64,000 nucleotides of DNA, taken from the NCBI GenBank assembly GCA_035771165.1, contig JAWNZC010000316.1:62001-126000 (forward strand), in the 5' to 3' direction. The notes under the pieces are model-generated. The model saw only the letters and a list, made by a program, of their open reading frames with translations. It was not told the DNA's origin and did no database searches. This DNA comes from Paragorgia papillata (lineage: Eukaryota > Cnidaria > Anthozoa > Scleralcyonacea > Coralliidae). Positions within the stretch are counted from its first letter, which is position 1, and each line of letters starts with the position of its first letter. The position numbers were made by a program, and so were the translations under genes. This document shows positions 1 through 9,936 of this stretch, one piece after another.

Positions 1-1385
1 TCTATAAGTTTGTAATACTTACAATGTTTGGTGCTTCCATAGAAGTAAACTGTAGCATGCATCATAACAAGAACGAGCCAGTTTATTTTATTAAACTCCA
101 TGCCCAGTGTCCAAGTCATGTATTTAAGAAATTAAGTTGTCAACATTGTTTCTTATTAACAGCTGAGCTATTTTACTCCCTGTCATTTTGATGAAAAAAT
201 GGTTTGCGAGTATCTGTAAAATTGAGTGTGATATTTGTATGTTATGTTGTAGGTAGTTTAAAATGAAGCAACAATGAATGAAGAAGAATAAAGGTGAAGC
301 AACATGACAACTTAATACAGAATATAATTGAACTGTGTCATTTATAGTTTTCAAACTTTGTCAATGATTTGATTAAAGAAAATGTTTACAATTCATGAGT
401 GTATTTTGTCTTGTGTAGTTTGATTCTGTATAAATGTACTATATAATGATAAATTTTTAATCTGTTCTCTGACTTCTGTATGTTATGAAAATTGTGGCAG
501 AACTAATACTGTACTATCAGTGTGTACTATACAAGTAGATCAACAAGGCCAGTGTTTGATGTTTATATAAAGTCAAAACAAATCAAGCTAATATATATGT
601 TAAACTTCACAACGATGTGGCGGATAACATTTGTAAACTGGCTAAAAAAAAAGCATCTTGGCAAAGGTATAGTCACAAAACTAATTATATTGTAAAATTA
701 ATACAAGATTTTTAGTTGTAGGCAAATGTAGGCCCAATTGCCCAAATTAGATAACCCTATCTCATAGAAAATAATAAACTCATTCTGATTAATCCTGTGA
801 ATGCCAGGATAACTTATTTGAATCATTACCCCGAGTTTTCTGTGAGTGAAAATATATTGTTCAACTATATAGGCACGTCCACTGATCTATACAGTTGGGC
901 ACATCGCATTCTTAAATTAATTGTTTGATTCCGGTCTTTTGGCTTATGATATAATAATACCACAGCAGTTGTTCGTAGTGTAGCTTGTTCAGTTGATCAA
1001 ATTTCCCGAATTCATTCGGTCCTTTAGCAGTATTTCCATATTGTGAGTAAATTCTGAATGAGAACGGCCTTCGTCTGTTCAAAGTTGTCATCAATGACAC
1101 TTGGGAGTTCGCTCCATCGAACTCGCAAATTCCGTTTTCCCCCACATTTTGGGGCTAAATAACTACAATTTTTCTCTCTAAATGCTTCACGTGTCCTTTC
1201 TTCCTCGTGATAAAAAAGTTTGTCCGAACCCGAAGGAGAAAAATACCTTAATATGCGAAAACTATAATTGTGCAACAGTAGAATCATAGCGAAAGTGGGA
1301 CCATCCAACATGGCGGCTGTTGCCAACTTCCGACTTCAATTTCAGACAACGGATGCTCTATCCAGTCTCTTATATAGATCAGTGG
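1..1385. other. Non-array left flank, no recognised gene
   Basis: This stretch matches none of the other four sites that precede a MAM exon 3, all of which share the same bases just before the common motif ggtttaac. Homology to the array starts at about 1,386. It is AT-rich. Two overlapping minus-strand open frames (912-1145 and 1024-1326) and a plus-strand ATGGCGGC context near 1,309 can be seen, but none resembles a family I know. It is either the true edge of the array or a later insertion 13 bp beyond the exon 3 donor. Confidence 0.6.
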
Positions 1386-1402
1386 GTTTAACAAACAGTT
1401 AC

Positions 1403-1514
1403 CTGGCTTCGAATCCAAGGGATAGTTAGAACATCTTCTGTTCAATTGAACTGTGACGTCATCAATTGCTATATCTCCTTGATACGAAGGGCCTGCAACA
1501 CCTTCAATTATTAT
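1403..1514 (-). CDS. MAM domain exon 3, module A1
   Basis: This exon encodes the C-terminal part of a MAM domain, an extracellular adhesion/interaction module of roughly 160 residues (meprin, A5/neuropilin, RPTP-mu family). The reading is IIIEGVAGPSYQGDIAIDD followed by VTVQ and a terminal RRC cysteine. The core GDIAIDDV signature is typical of the end of a MAM domain. It is 112 nt, phase 0 in and phase 1 out, with acceptor ttttag and donor GTAAC on the minus strand. Here the usual IIFEG reads IIIEG, one substitution relative to copies A2, B2 and C. It is the last array exon in transcription order, and the sequence changes 17 bp further on (below 1,386). The next exon of the gene is not visible. 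Confidence 0.88.
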
Positions 1515-3978
1515 CTAAAATTAAAAAAATTAAATGAAGTAAAATTAGTGGCACAGTGGTAGCCTTTCACATCGGCAACCCGGGGTCGATTCCTGCTCAC
1601 TAGTTATCAGTTTAAAAAAGCCGGATATGCAAAGAGTGCTTCCAGATTGACTCTATCAAACATCGCAGATATTTTTTGTGTACTCTGGTTTCTTGGACAA
1701 ATGAAGGATGATGGCTCTTACCTGCCCTTGCTGAACCTCTAGGGAGAACAGTTTAGATTTAACAGATATTAAAGTTATCTAGTATAAATAAAGTTAGTTT
1801 AGTTTACTCCAGTTTCCTACTGTAGTAAAACTGGACCAAGAGCAATGGCCCTTACTGGACCTCTAAGAAGAACAGTTTAGTTATGACTAATAAGGTAATC
1901 CAGTACAAATAGAATTTGTTTATAGCAGTAAGACATGCAGGCAAGGAGAAAAACTCTGGTAGGAAACGGTACGAACCTCAATTTCATGTAATTCAGTACA
2001 AATCTCATAGGCTAATCTGATACACGTTTAACCAATCATATCACCCTGTTTGACGGTTACCCAATCAGAGATGGTGAACACGTTCTGTTCAGCTAGAATT
2101 CTATTGGAGCGGTTTGATCACGGCAATCATCGTACCGCTTCCTTCCAGTTTTTTCCTCCTCTCCTGTCTCACCGCTATAATTAACTACGGGAGAGAAAAC
2201 CTTTGGGATCATCAGGGTAAATTGGGCGGTGGCCTTTGTTAATATAGATTCGTCATGGCCTCAAGAAGAAGTTACCGAAAAAATGAATAATAAGTGAAAA
2301 TGTAGAAGAAAAATGCTACATTGAAACTTAGTTCAGCTCTGTAACTTATAGCTATACAACTTTTTATATTATTTTAATAGTTTATATTTGAACAAGATGT
2401 AAGTAGTGAAGAAGAATCTTTGTTTAGTTTTTCACAAGATTATATTTGACAGTGGCCACTAGTAAAAGCAGAGCATGAGCTACGATTAATAATCTTAATT
2501 GAGCTATTCCACTAGCCTGCATCAGAGACGCTCGTGGTTGCAAAAATGTACGTGTACACAGGCTATGACGTAGGCTTTCATTTACCCCACCCCTCTGCAA
2601 AAATCATATTTTATTTTATCACAGAATAGTAAACCATTTACATTTTATTTACCCACTCGGTTACTTTTTGTTAAGGTTCCTTTTTTTAATTAATAGAGGT
2701 CTCTCTTAGTTATAGCATCAATTTCTTCAATTCAAACTTAACATTTTAAAATTATTCTGCACACGTTAATAAAGTTCGACGGTCAAACGGTATTTCTTTC
2801 TCAGTAAAACATAGCTAAAACAAACAATAATCACAGAGGCTAATATAAGGGTGACTAACTTGTTTAATATAATTTTAGTGTTGAACCTCAAAGAGAAATT
2901 TATCAGGACAGAAAAAACATAGTTAAATTCCTAGGTAGAACTATAATGCAAAGTTTCACTCCAAAGTTTGGAACTATTAAAATCTATATTATTTGACAAG
3001 ATTCTTGCTGTTTTTACTGAGTTACTAAAAGGGTTTTGAAGTTAAAAACAAATTTGCTACCCTTAAATTTTTCTTGGGCTCTGCTTTTATATTTGTCACT
3101 GCAAACACTGCGAATTCTGTTTGTCTTTTTCCTAAGGCGTTTGTTTTATCCTGGTGTTCTCGTTCGGTTTCTTCGTTTTTGTTGACAAAAAAAAAAGGCA
3201 ATCAGTTCTCTTCAAGATGTAAAAGGTTGCTTGTTTTCATTTTCTCTTCATTGCTTTTTCTTGAGTAAAGTAAAATATACCAGTGTTCTGTGCCAGCAAG
3301 TGCACGAGTTTTTGCCAGCTTTAAACAGATACAGGAAAAAACATCGTTTTGATTTTTCCAGTCACATTTGTCGGCATCTTTTCCGGTTTTTATCGCAAAT
3401 TATTTTTGCTTCAGTTTCAATGGTTTTTAGTCGTGCTGCTTCATCCCGCTGCAACATCTTTTCTTAGCTTTATTTCTTCGGTCTTTTTCGATAGTATTTA
3501 TTGTGTACATTTTAAACGTTGAAACGATTTCGTAATCCAACCGAACTTATATGTCTGTTATGATTTGCTTACGCCAATTTTAATAATCTAAATAATTTAA
3601 GAGGCTAGTTACCAATACCCTGCTGTGTAAACCGGGCAAGTGTGCGCGATTTGATGTATATATATATATATATATATATATTTCTAAAATTCATTAATAA
3701 TTCATGAGGAAAACACAAAGAAAAATCATGAGCGTATCGGATCTATATATGTGATATAGACTCGCTCTAAGTTTCTCGCTGGTTTTTAACGGCTGAGATA
3801 AGCTTAATTTTCAAAATTACTACGCCAATGAACGTATGAAGTGATTCTGTTTAGAAGCCATTTAAAAACCTTGCAGTACGGGCTTTATCGGCTCTAAAAC
3901 ACTCGGCTATCGCCTCGTGTTTTATATCCGATAAAGCCCTCCTGCGCGGTTTATAAATATTACATATATATTTTTATA
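1515..3978. other. A1 intron between MAM exons 2 and 3, distal part
   Basis: No gene recognised. The stretch recurs in all five modules. It includes a 130-codon plus-strand open stretch without a good ATG (frame-broken in this copy near 3,190) and a (TA)n run at about 3,657-3,681. A palindrome at about 3,870-3,955 has arms reading roughly gggctttatcgg / ccgataaagccc. Nothing suggests these are more than repeat-derived intron. Confidence 0.6.
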
Positions 3979-4725
3979 TTTAAGAAATAGAAAACATTTT
4001 CTGTGTTTCTATAGAAACACGAGTGGAAGTTTGGGAGATCGAGGAATTACAGTGGGAACACAAGCACACAGGGCGAGTGTTTCCACACTATTTCGAGTTC
4101 TTCCAAACTTGCACAAGTGTTTCTATAACTCTATAGGAACACGGGAAAAATGTTTTCTATATCCTTTATAATTAAACGTTAAAATTAATCCAAATAAAAG
4201 GCGTAAATTCTCATTACCCTCCATGGATGGCGAATTGGATTGCGTTTGATGGCGTATAATAGTGTTTCTGTACAAATTTTAATTAGAACGATGGCGTATT
4301 GGATGGCGTAATCCATCCATGTTTTCCATAGAGTTATAGAAACACGGCTTTTAACCATTCTTCTCAAATTCATTAATAATTCATGAACCGAAAACACCGA
4401 GACGGAGGTTTTGATATCGTAGGAAGAAATTACATAAATTAAGCCAACTTTCGCCTCGATTTTCTCTTAAAATACTGATTTGTTTGAGAAGCTATATCAT
4501 ACAGTCGGAAGAGTGTTTCATCAGGATTCCAAACACCTCGAAATTTGTCTCAATGTTAGGAAATCCTGATGAAACACTCCTCCTCGTGTATGATATATAA
4601 CATCGCTTGCTTGTTTAAAATGTTATTTTAAAAATATATATTTACAAATATGTTACGTTTGTACTAGATTGAAGAGTGTTCAATACTAGAAGTTTGGTAG
4701 AGCGAAATAACAGTTTGAATCCTAA

Positions 4726-4974
4726 AATGTAGTCGTTGCTACTCTGAGTTTCACCCCTCACGTCTTGAGACAATCTTCAGGAACTGTATGTGATTGACTC
4801 AGTTCGTTGCGTGATGACGCTAACGTCATACAATATTAATTAATAACATAATGTTATATTATAACATGATGTTAGCGTCATCACACAACGAACAGAGGCA
4901 ATCACATACATGCAGTTGCCTGAAAATCGTCTCAAGACACGAGGCGTGAAACTCAGAGTAGAAACGACTACATT
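4726..4974. mobile_element. Foldback element with hammerhead-like arms, copy A1
   Basis: This is a roughly 249-bp inverted repeat starting aatgtagtcgttgctactct and ending in its near complement. Each arm carries a hammerhead-like core: CTGAAGA on the minus strand at the left, CTGAAAA on the plus strand at 4,920-4,926. Each is followed by a helix II candidate (CGTCTC with GAGGCG in the best copies), GAAAC, ACTC/GAGT and GTA. In this copy helix I of the plus-strand motif is weakened, because GTTGC now faces GAAAC. Confidence 0.6.
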
Positions 4975-5016
4975 CAAACTATATATATATATATATATAT
5001 ATAAAATGAACTAAAA

Positions 5017-5062
5017 TGTTTTATTTACTCGAGTTTCACGCACTAGGCGATCATCAGACTAA
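5017..5062 (-). other. TA-adjacent hammerhead-like motif, copy A1
   Basis: On the minus strand CTGATGA (complement of 5,051-5,057) is followed by TCGCC, TAGT, GCGT, GAAAC and TCGAGTA. CGC/GCG gives a 3-bp helix II behind a U-U pair, and ACTCGAGT is a self-complementary helix III strand. It lies next to a (TA)n run at about 4,981-5,003. I consider it hammerhead-like, not a proven ribozyme. Confidence 0.4.
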
Positions 5063-5579
5063 TTACAGGCGTAAAATTTATTCTCATGATGGCACTTAGC
5101 TAAGAATTCGGACTTTTATTTAAAATAGAAGACTTATCTGAATTAATTTAAAATGCAAATTTTTTCTGCTAAGCACAAGTTGCAGGGCTTTGCTCCAGCT
5201 TTATACGCACTAACGCGCTTAATGATTGACCAATTAATTGGTAGATATTACGCCACACAATACGACATCATTCTAATTAAAATTTGTACAGAAACACCAT
5301 TATACGCCATCCACGTTATCAAACGCCATACAATTCGCCATCCATGGACAGTAATGAGAATTTACGCTTTTTATTTGCGTTAATATTTTAACGTTTAATT
5401 TATTTTTGACGGGTTATTTTATAAAGGAATTATAAAATAACAGGTGTCCTATACGCACGCTCTGATTGGACGAGTACAGAGACACGTTTTCCCGTGTTCC
5501 TGTCGAGTTATAGAAATACTTGTGGAAGTTTGGAAGAACTCGTATTGAAACACGGAAAATGTTTTCTATTTCTTAAATA

Positions 5580-5804
5580 CAAACATTTTCAAAGAATATC
5601 CTTCCTACTCGAGTGTAATTTTGCGGGTAATTTGCGTGTAAGTGGACTTCACGCGTGTCGAGATTACACCCTTTCCCGGTTCCGGGCCTTCGGCCTTCCA
5701 CCCGGGCTCGGGGATTAAGATCTCGTAGTAAGAAGAGATAGCAAGTGAGAATATATAATAGAGTGCTCCCAATAAACTGACCGGGCTTAAAAAATAATGC
5801 TTAC
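5580..5804. other. Intron segment with GC hairpin next to A1 exon 2
   Basis: Contains a GC-rich hairpin around 5,670-5,715 (ccgggccttcggccttcc, then cacccggg). No gene is seen. The same segment precedes exon 2 in every module. Confidence 0.5.
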
Positions 5805-6064
5805 TTCAAAATCCACTTCCAAAGTAACTGGAACTGATGCGAATTTCCATGAATTTCCTTTTTCTCCAAATAATGACCAAACATTAACTAAATTCACTGA
5901 ACCAATCCCTCTTAAATAAACATTAAGGGAACCAATACTGCTTCCATACATGTGATAGTAGAAACTTAAACAACGTGTTTGATTTCTGGAAATTGTAGGA
6001 GAAACAAGCCAGGCTTTGTCACCTCTTGTTCTTGGCGAGGAGACTTCAATGTACATGTAATAAC
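5805..6064 (-). CDS. MAM domain exon 2, module A1
   Basis: The 260-nt middle exon of a MAM domain, phase 1 in and phase 0 out. Acceptor ttttttag lies at 6,065-6,066 and donor GTAAGC at 5,799-5,804. It encodes 86 whole residues. Visible MAM hallmarks are YYMYIEVSSPRTRGDKAWL near the start, the cysteine in QTRCLSFYYHMYG, GSLNVYL, and WSLFGEKGNSW near the end. Exon 1 ends with the first base of the Gly codon completed here, and the exon leads in frame into IIxEG of exon 3. The encoded residues are identical in all five copies in the window (A1, B1, A2, B2, C). A 22-bp minisatellite starts about 200 bp upstream in the transcript sense. Confidence 0.93.
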
Positions 6065-6270
6065 CTAAAAAATAATTATTTACTTTTTTAATAATACAAC
6101 AATATTTGTTTTGTTTATGTACATGCATACAGCTTGAATAAACTTTAGGGCCGATCACATGAGGCGAGTTGGCGGTTATAACCAGGCTGATTCGTCTGAT
6201 TAAGATCGTACTGTGGAATTTATTCAAATCTCTTTTTGCAGCCAGAGAAAGAAGTCGTGACACGACCTTG

Positions 6271-6577
6271 CCTGTAAGCTAGGACAGCCCAGCCTGTAAA
6301 CTAGGACAGTCCAACCTGTAAGCTAGGACGGTCCAGCCTGTAAGCTAGCACAGTCCAACCTGTAAACTAGGACAGTCCAGCCTGTAAACTAGGACAGTCC
6401 AACCTGTAAACTAGGACAGCCCAGCCTGTAAGCTAGCACAGTCCAACCTGTAAGCTAGGACAGCCCAGCCTGTAAACTAGGACAGTCCAACCTGTAAACT
6501 AGGACAGTCCAGCCTGTAAGGTAGGACAGTCCAGCCTGTAAGCTAGAACAGCCCAGAATGTAAGCTAGGACGGTCCT
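6271..6577. repeat. 22-bp intronic minisatellite, 14 copies (A1)
   Basis: Tandem copies of a 22-bp unit close to cctgtaagctaggacagtcc plus two bases. Alternating gc/ac and gtccaa/gcccag variants are seen. It lies in the intron between MAM exons 1 and 2. Copy number varies between modules: about 14 here, 7 in B1, 15 in A2, and 7 in B2 and C. Confidence 0.9.
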
Positions 6578-6640
6578 GGCTCATGTACATATATCCTTAG
6601 GCAAAGTTAATTGCAGATCTAGTAAGCTAGCGATCTTTTC

Positions 6641-6740
6641 CTTCAACCCCTTGGCGCCCGAGAACTCTCCCCTTGACGAGTAAAATCGTCTGGCGTTAAT
6701 AGCCAGAGTAAAATAATAAAAGTCGATAGTGAAAGAGTTA
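6641..6740. repeat. Dispersed repeat (gacgagtaaaatcgtctggc)
   Basis: The segment around tccccttgacgagtaaaatc recurs in reverse orientation at 22,770-22,910 and 54,700-54,842, and in the same orientation in every other module (for example 15,828-15,925 and 38,243-38,342). It is an interspersed repeat with short internal subrepeats of the taacgccag type. Confidence 0.6.
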
Positions 6741-6784
6741 AAGACCTTAAAAATTCATTACAAATGTTAAGTTGTGGCTTGTAC

Positions 6785-6960
6785 AATACACGATGATGTA
6801 CGAGGACGTACGATGACGTTGGGTGAGTACAACTACTGCTTTAGCAGTATACTAGTGCTATTAAATAGAAGATACTGGAAAGCATTTTGGTGGTTGTAGT
6901 CGCCCAACGCTGTCAAACGTCATCGTGTAAATGGCCTATGTGACAATTAGACAACGAGGC
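6785..6960. repeat. Imperfect foldback element in A1 intron
   Basis: Arms read acgatgacgttgggtgagta and the near complement of tgtagtcgcccaacgctgtc further on, around a short loop with gctttagcagtatact. It looks like a short palindromic MITE and is conserved in all five modules. No coding potential. Confidence 0.5.
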
Positions 6961-7418
6961 CCAAGTGGGCAACGATAACGAGTTGTTTTCAAGAAACAGT
7001 AGAGAGCCACTTTTTGACAGCGCATGTAATTACATAGTCACCTCGAAATTCTTTGTTTCAAGTCGTATTTCCTTCATCAATACTGGATGAGGGACGTACA
7101 TTTAATTCATAAAACATTCTTGAGGAACAATTAAACTAAACGTCCCTCATTACTATTAATAACCATCCGGCGATCTAACAGAAAAGTCTCTCTGGGCAAC
7201 CCTGTCAAGATTGTTGCAAAGCTGAATTCATCTTTTATATTTAACCTTGTTTTACCCTCCTAAAGTTGAGGGATAACAATTTGTCTTTGCGCGTGTGTCC
7301 ATACTTTTGTTTATATCTTCGGTCAGTTCGGTGACCATGTAATTACAAAGCAAATGCATGGCATTTTGGGTTATTAGTGATTAAATGCCCCTCAAGCCTC
7401 GGGAGGGTTTGTGGAAGT

Positions 7419-7643
7419 CCTCCGCGGATGTACGGCCCTCGTGACTTCCGCAACTGACCCTCCCTCGGCCTCTCTCCTCCGCATAGGTTCAGAGGCGAAA
7501 GCGTGCGGGCGAGAGAGAAGACGCGGGGTTCTCCGCGCGCTTTACGATTGCCCGCGCGCCTGCGACTAACCAGAATAATCAATGGAGTCTCTGCGGCGCA
7601 GAGAGCCCCCTTGGCTTTCGGGGACATTTACTAATAACCCTCA
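7419..7643. other. GC-rich island present in A modules only
   Basis: An unusually GC-rich 220-bp block between tggaagtc and attccatgc. In B1 (about 16,670) and B2 (about 48,600) the same two flanks are joined by only a few bases (gctcg). It is either an insertion in A or, more likely given the non-templated filler, a deletion in B. It may be a SINE- or MITE-like repeat. Open frames in it do not resemble known proteins. Confidence 0.6.
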
Positions 7644-7718
7644 ATTCCATGCATTTACTTATAACAACAGTTGTAGTACTTATATTTAATTTATAGTTTG
7701 GATCTTGGCAAGATAGCC

Positions 7719-9780
7719 TATCGAGTCATGGGAAATCTGGAAATTACAATTTTAGTGCATCGCTAACTACCCTGCACCTTGGAAATGCAAACGTGTAAGA
7801 AACAAAAGTGGCCGGTGGCTTACACCTGATATTAAGAGGAAAATGTGGGAAAGAGATCGACTTAAAAAGAGTAGCTATTATTAGTAACCAAATATCAATG
7901 TGGGACAATTTTAAGAAGCTTAAGAACCAAATCAACCATGCATGAAATTAAATTAAGCAAAAAATGCTAAGCGAAGTCAAATTACTATTGTTAATAATAT
8001 CAGCCCTCTGAGACTCGTGAAATAACATGCGGAGTTCCCCAGGGATCCATTTTGGGGACGTTATTGTTTCTATTGTATATCAACGCCCTGCCTAACTGTA
8101 ATCATTCTTCAGTTAGTCGGTTATATGCTGATGATACCAATCTGACGTATGCAAATCAGGATCATGAACAATTCTATCCGTCATGAATCAAGATTTGCTT
8201 GAGTTAAAACCGTTGACTTGAGGCAAACATGCCAGGGGCGCAACTAGAAAATTTCGAGGGCAGGGTTTGAACGCAAAAAAAAGGGCAAAGTCGTTCAGTA
8301 TTCTAAACAATTTGGGATACTAGATATCCTCGTTAAGTCGTTATGCTTCTTCGAGAACACTCAACAACCACAACCACAACAACAATCAGTGCCGTAGCAA
8401 TGTGTCAAAAAAGGGGGGGGGGAAGTAGTGGCAATTAGTGACCGCATTTGTAGGGGGGTCCTCCCTGGGAAATATTTGAAATCTAGAACTTCGGAAACAC
8501 CATTTGCAGGAAATTATCACACCAACATACCCTACAGGTTGCCAAAATCAAGCTTTATCTCTATGATTGGTTCATTTTCGCCATGAGATTCGAAAGCTGA
8601 GCCAACAAATTCAGAAAAGTGGTTGTTTTTAGGAAAAACTTGTTGTAGCATATTACAAACTGGGTACGAGATTGAAGCCGAAGTAGAAGCCTCTGAGTTT
8701 CGCCAGATTTGCGGAGAATTGTATTGCATACTACAACAGACGATTAATTATTTGTTTATCTAATGTCTAACCTAGTAAAGGATAAAGGACTGGGGGCTAA
8801 TCATCCTTACTTGCAGCCAGCGGCTGAATTGCGAAGGACGCAGATCATTGCAACCCCCCCCCCCCTTTTGCGCCCCTGCATGCTCAGTTTGAATGCTGTT
8901 AAAACTAAGTGTATGTTTCTTGGCAGCCGTCAAAGACTTGCTCCTATACCGGAGTCAATGGCCTTTGGATTAAACGTGTTAAATCATACAAGTGCTTGGG
9001 GATTGAACTTGATGAAACACTATCTTGGAACAAACATATCTCTAATGTAGTGGGGAAGTTGCTAAAGCTCTGGGTGTGTTACGAATGTTAAAACCTTATC
9101 TCCCTCATTCGACGCTGTTACTTATCTATAATTCCTTAATGTTAAGTCATTTTGATTACTGTGACAGTGTTTGGGGAAATTTCGGTAAGGGTTTAGCCAA
9201 CAAGCTTGATAAACTACAGGCCAGAGCGGCGAGAATTATGTTGGGAGCTGATTACTCAACTAGGTCAATCGACTTGTTGGCTCATCTAAATTGGTCTACA
9301 CTTTCTGACCGACGCTCCAGACATCTCAAAATTGTTATGTATAAAACCTTCTGAACAACCCTATGCTTCCTCACTACCTCACTAAGAAACTTACACAAAC
9401 TAATCTTGTGCATGAATATAATTTTCGAGGTTCTAATCATAAAATTTATCCTCCAAAACCGAAAACTGAGGCTCTCAGGAGAAGTCTTTCGTACCGGGGG
9501 GTTGTTCATTAGAACAGTCTAACTGTACAAGAAGCAAATGCTCCTTCTTTAGCAACTTTTAAGACTTTAATAGAGTAATTTTTGTATTTATTTTATTTCT
9601 CCATTTAGTTTATATATGGTTATCTATGTCTATTGTATTTTGTAATTTTTAATGTTTGTAATTAATAGATCTGTATAGGGCATGATTAACTTTGTAAATA
9701 TTTTTTATATACGGCTCCATGGAAGAGCACTTTTTGTGAATGGACTCCGTATTGAAATAAAGTTTCAACAACAACAACAG
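7719..9780 (+). mobile_element. CR1/L2-like LINE remnant, copy A1
   Basis: Degenerate non-LTR retrotransposon fragments in order. A pre-RT linker reads SGRWLTPDIKRKMWERDRLKK (frameshifted). Reverse transcriptase motifs follow near 8,031-8,165 (GVPQGSILG and a YADD box). The thumb/C-terminal part lies at about 9,076-9,354 (SHFDYCDSVWGNF, LQARAARIMLGAD), with the C-terminal tail ending near 9,577. The 3' UTR ends in a (CAA)n-type tail. It lacks the endonuclease and most of the palm, so it is 5'-truncated and internally deleted. It sits antisense in the intron 16 bp from the MAM exon 1 donor. Modules B1 and B2 keep the empty site (gatagccatataaag), and agcc is shared by both edges. Clade assignment is tentative. 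Confidence 0.85.
8233..8878. mobile_element. hAT-like MITE nested in the LINE, copy A1
   Basis: 646 bp bounded by perfect 11-bp terminal inverted repeats, caggggcgcaa and ttgcgcccctg, with a 5-bp direct duplication catgc on both sides (8,228-8,232 and 8,879-8,883). The flanking RT frame is continuous if the element and one duplication are removed, which shows it inserted into the LINE. CAGGGG ends fit hAT-type elements. The 5-bp duplication is shorter than the usual 8 bp but is known for some hAT groups. A 65-codon minus-strand open frame (8,532-8,729) is not recognisable. Confidence 0.8.
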
Positions 9781-9795
9781 CCATATAAAGTTTAC

Positions 9796-9936
9796 CTGAA
9801 CTACTACCAGTTGTATGGTCTGCATTTGGACCTGTAACGCTGCTTGAGGTACTTCCACTAAGTCTTGTCCAATCAAAGTTGTCTCCAGTAGATATGTTTC
9901 TCCATGCGCATAAACCACTTTCAAAGTCGCACGAAG
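9796..9936 (-). CDS. MAM domain exon 1, module A1
   Basis: This exon opens the MAM domain: [13 protein letters not shown], then [16 protein letters not shown] and SS. It contributes the first two conserved cysteines and the WTR and DHTTG landmarks of the family. It is 141 nt, phase 1 in and phase 1 out, with donor GTAAAC at 9,790-9,795. The acceptor is an eight-T tract plus CAG immediately upstream (9,937-9,938). The exon starts 12 nt further in than the B-module exon 1, because its acceptor lies at the fusion point of a deletion that removed the EGF exon. Phase is kept, so B1 exon 3 could splice to it in frame were that exon intact. Confidence 0.9.

Larger units (their letters stand above)
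3979..5579. mobile_element. Long inverted-repeat (foldback) element, copy A1
   Basis: The left end (taagaaatagaaaacatttt, then a cgtgtttctatag-type motif) matches the reverse complement of the right end. The match continues with gaps for about 250 bp into each side, including the segments near 4,110-4,225 and 5,345-5,540. No transposase frame is visible, so it would be non-autonomous. Inside are a palindrome at about 4,497-4,612 and the hammerhead-like foldback at 4,726-4,974, suggesting nested insertions. Superfamily unknown. Confidence 0.65.

Noticed and set aside
7343..7627. 94-codon minus-strand frame in the GC-rich island
   Set aside because: Arg/Pro/Gly-rich composition expected of any open frame in GC-rich DNA; not present in B modules.
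8532..8729. 65-codon frame in the MITE as transposase
   Set aside because: No hAT dimerisation or catalytic motif visible.
9649..9924. 91-codon minus-strand frame over MAM exon 1
   Set aside because: It reads the exon in the wrong frame and runs into LINE 3' UTR; the [10 protein letters not shown] frame is the real one.
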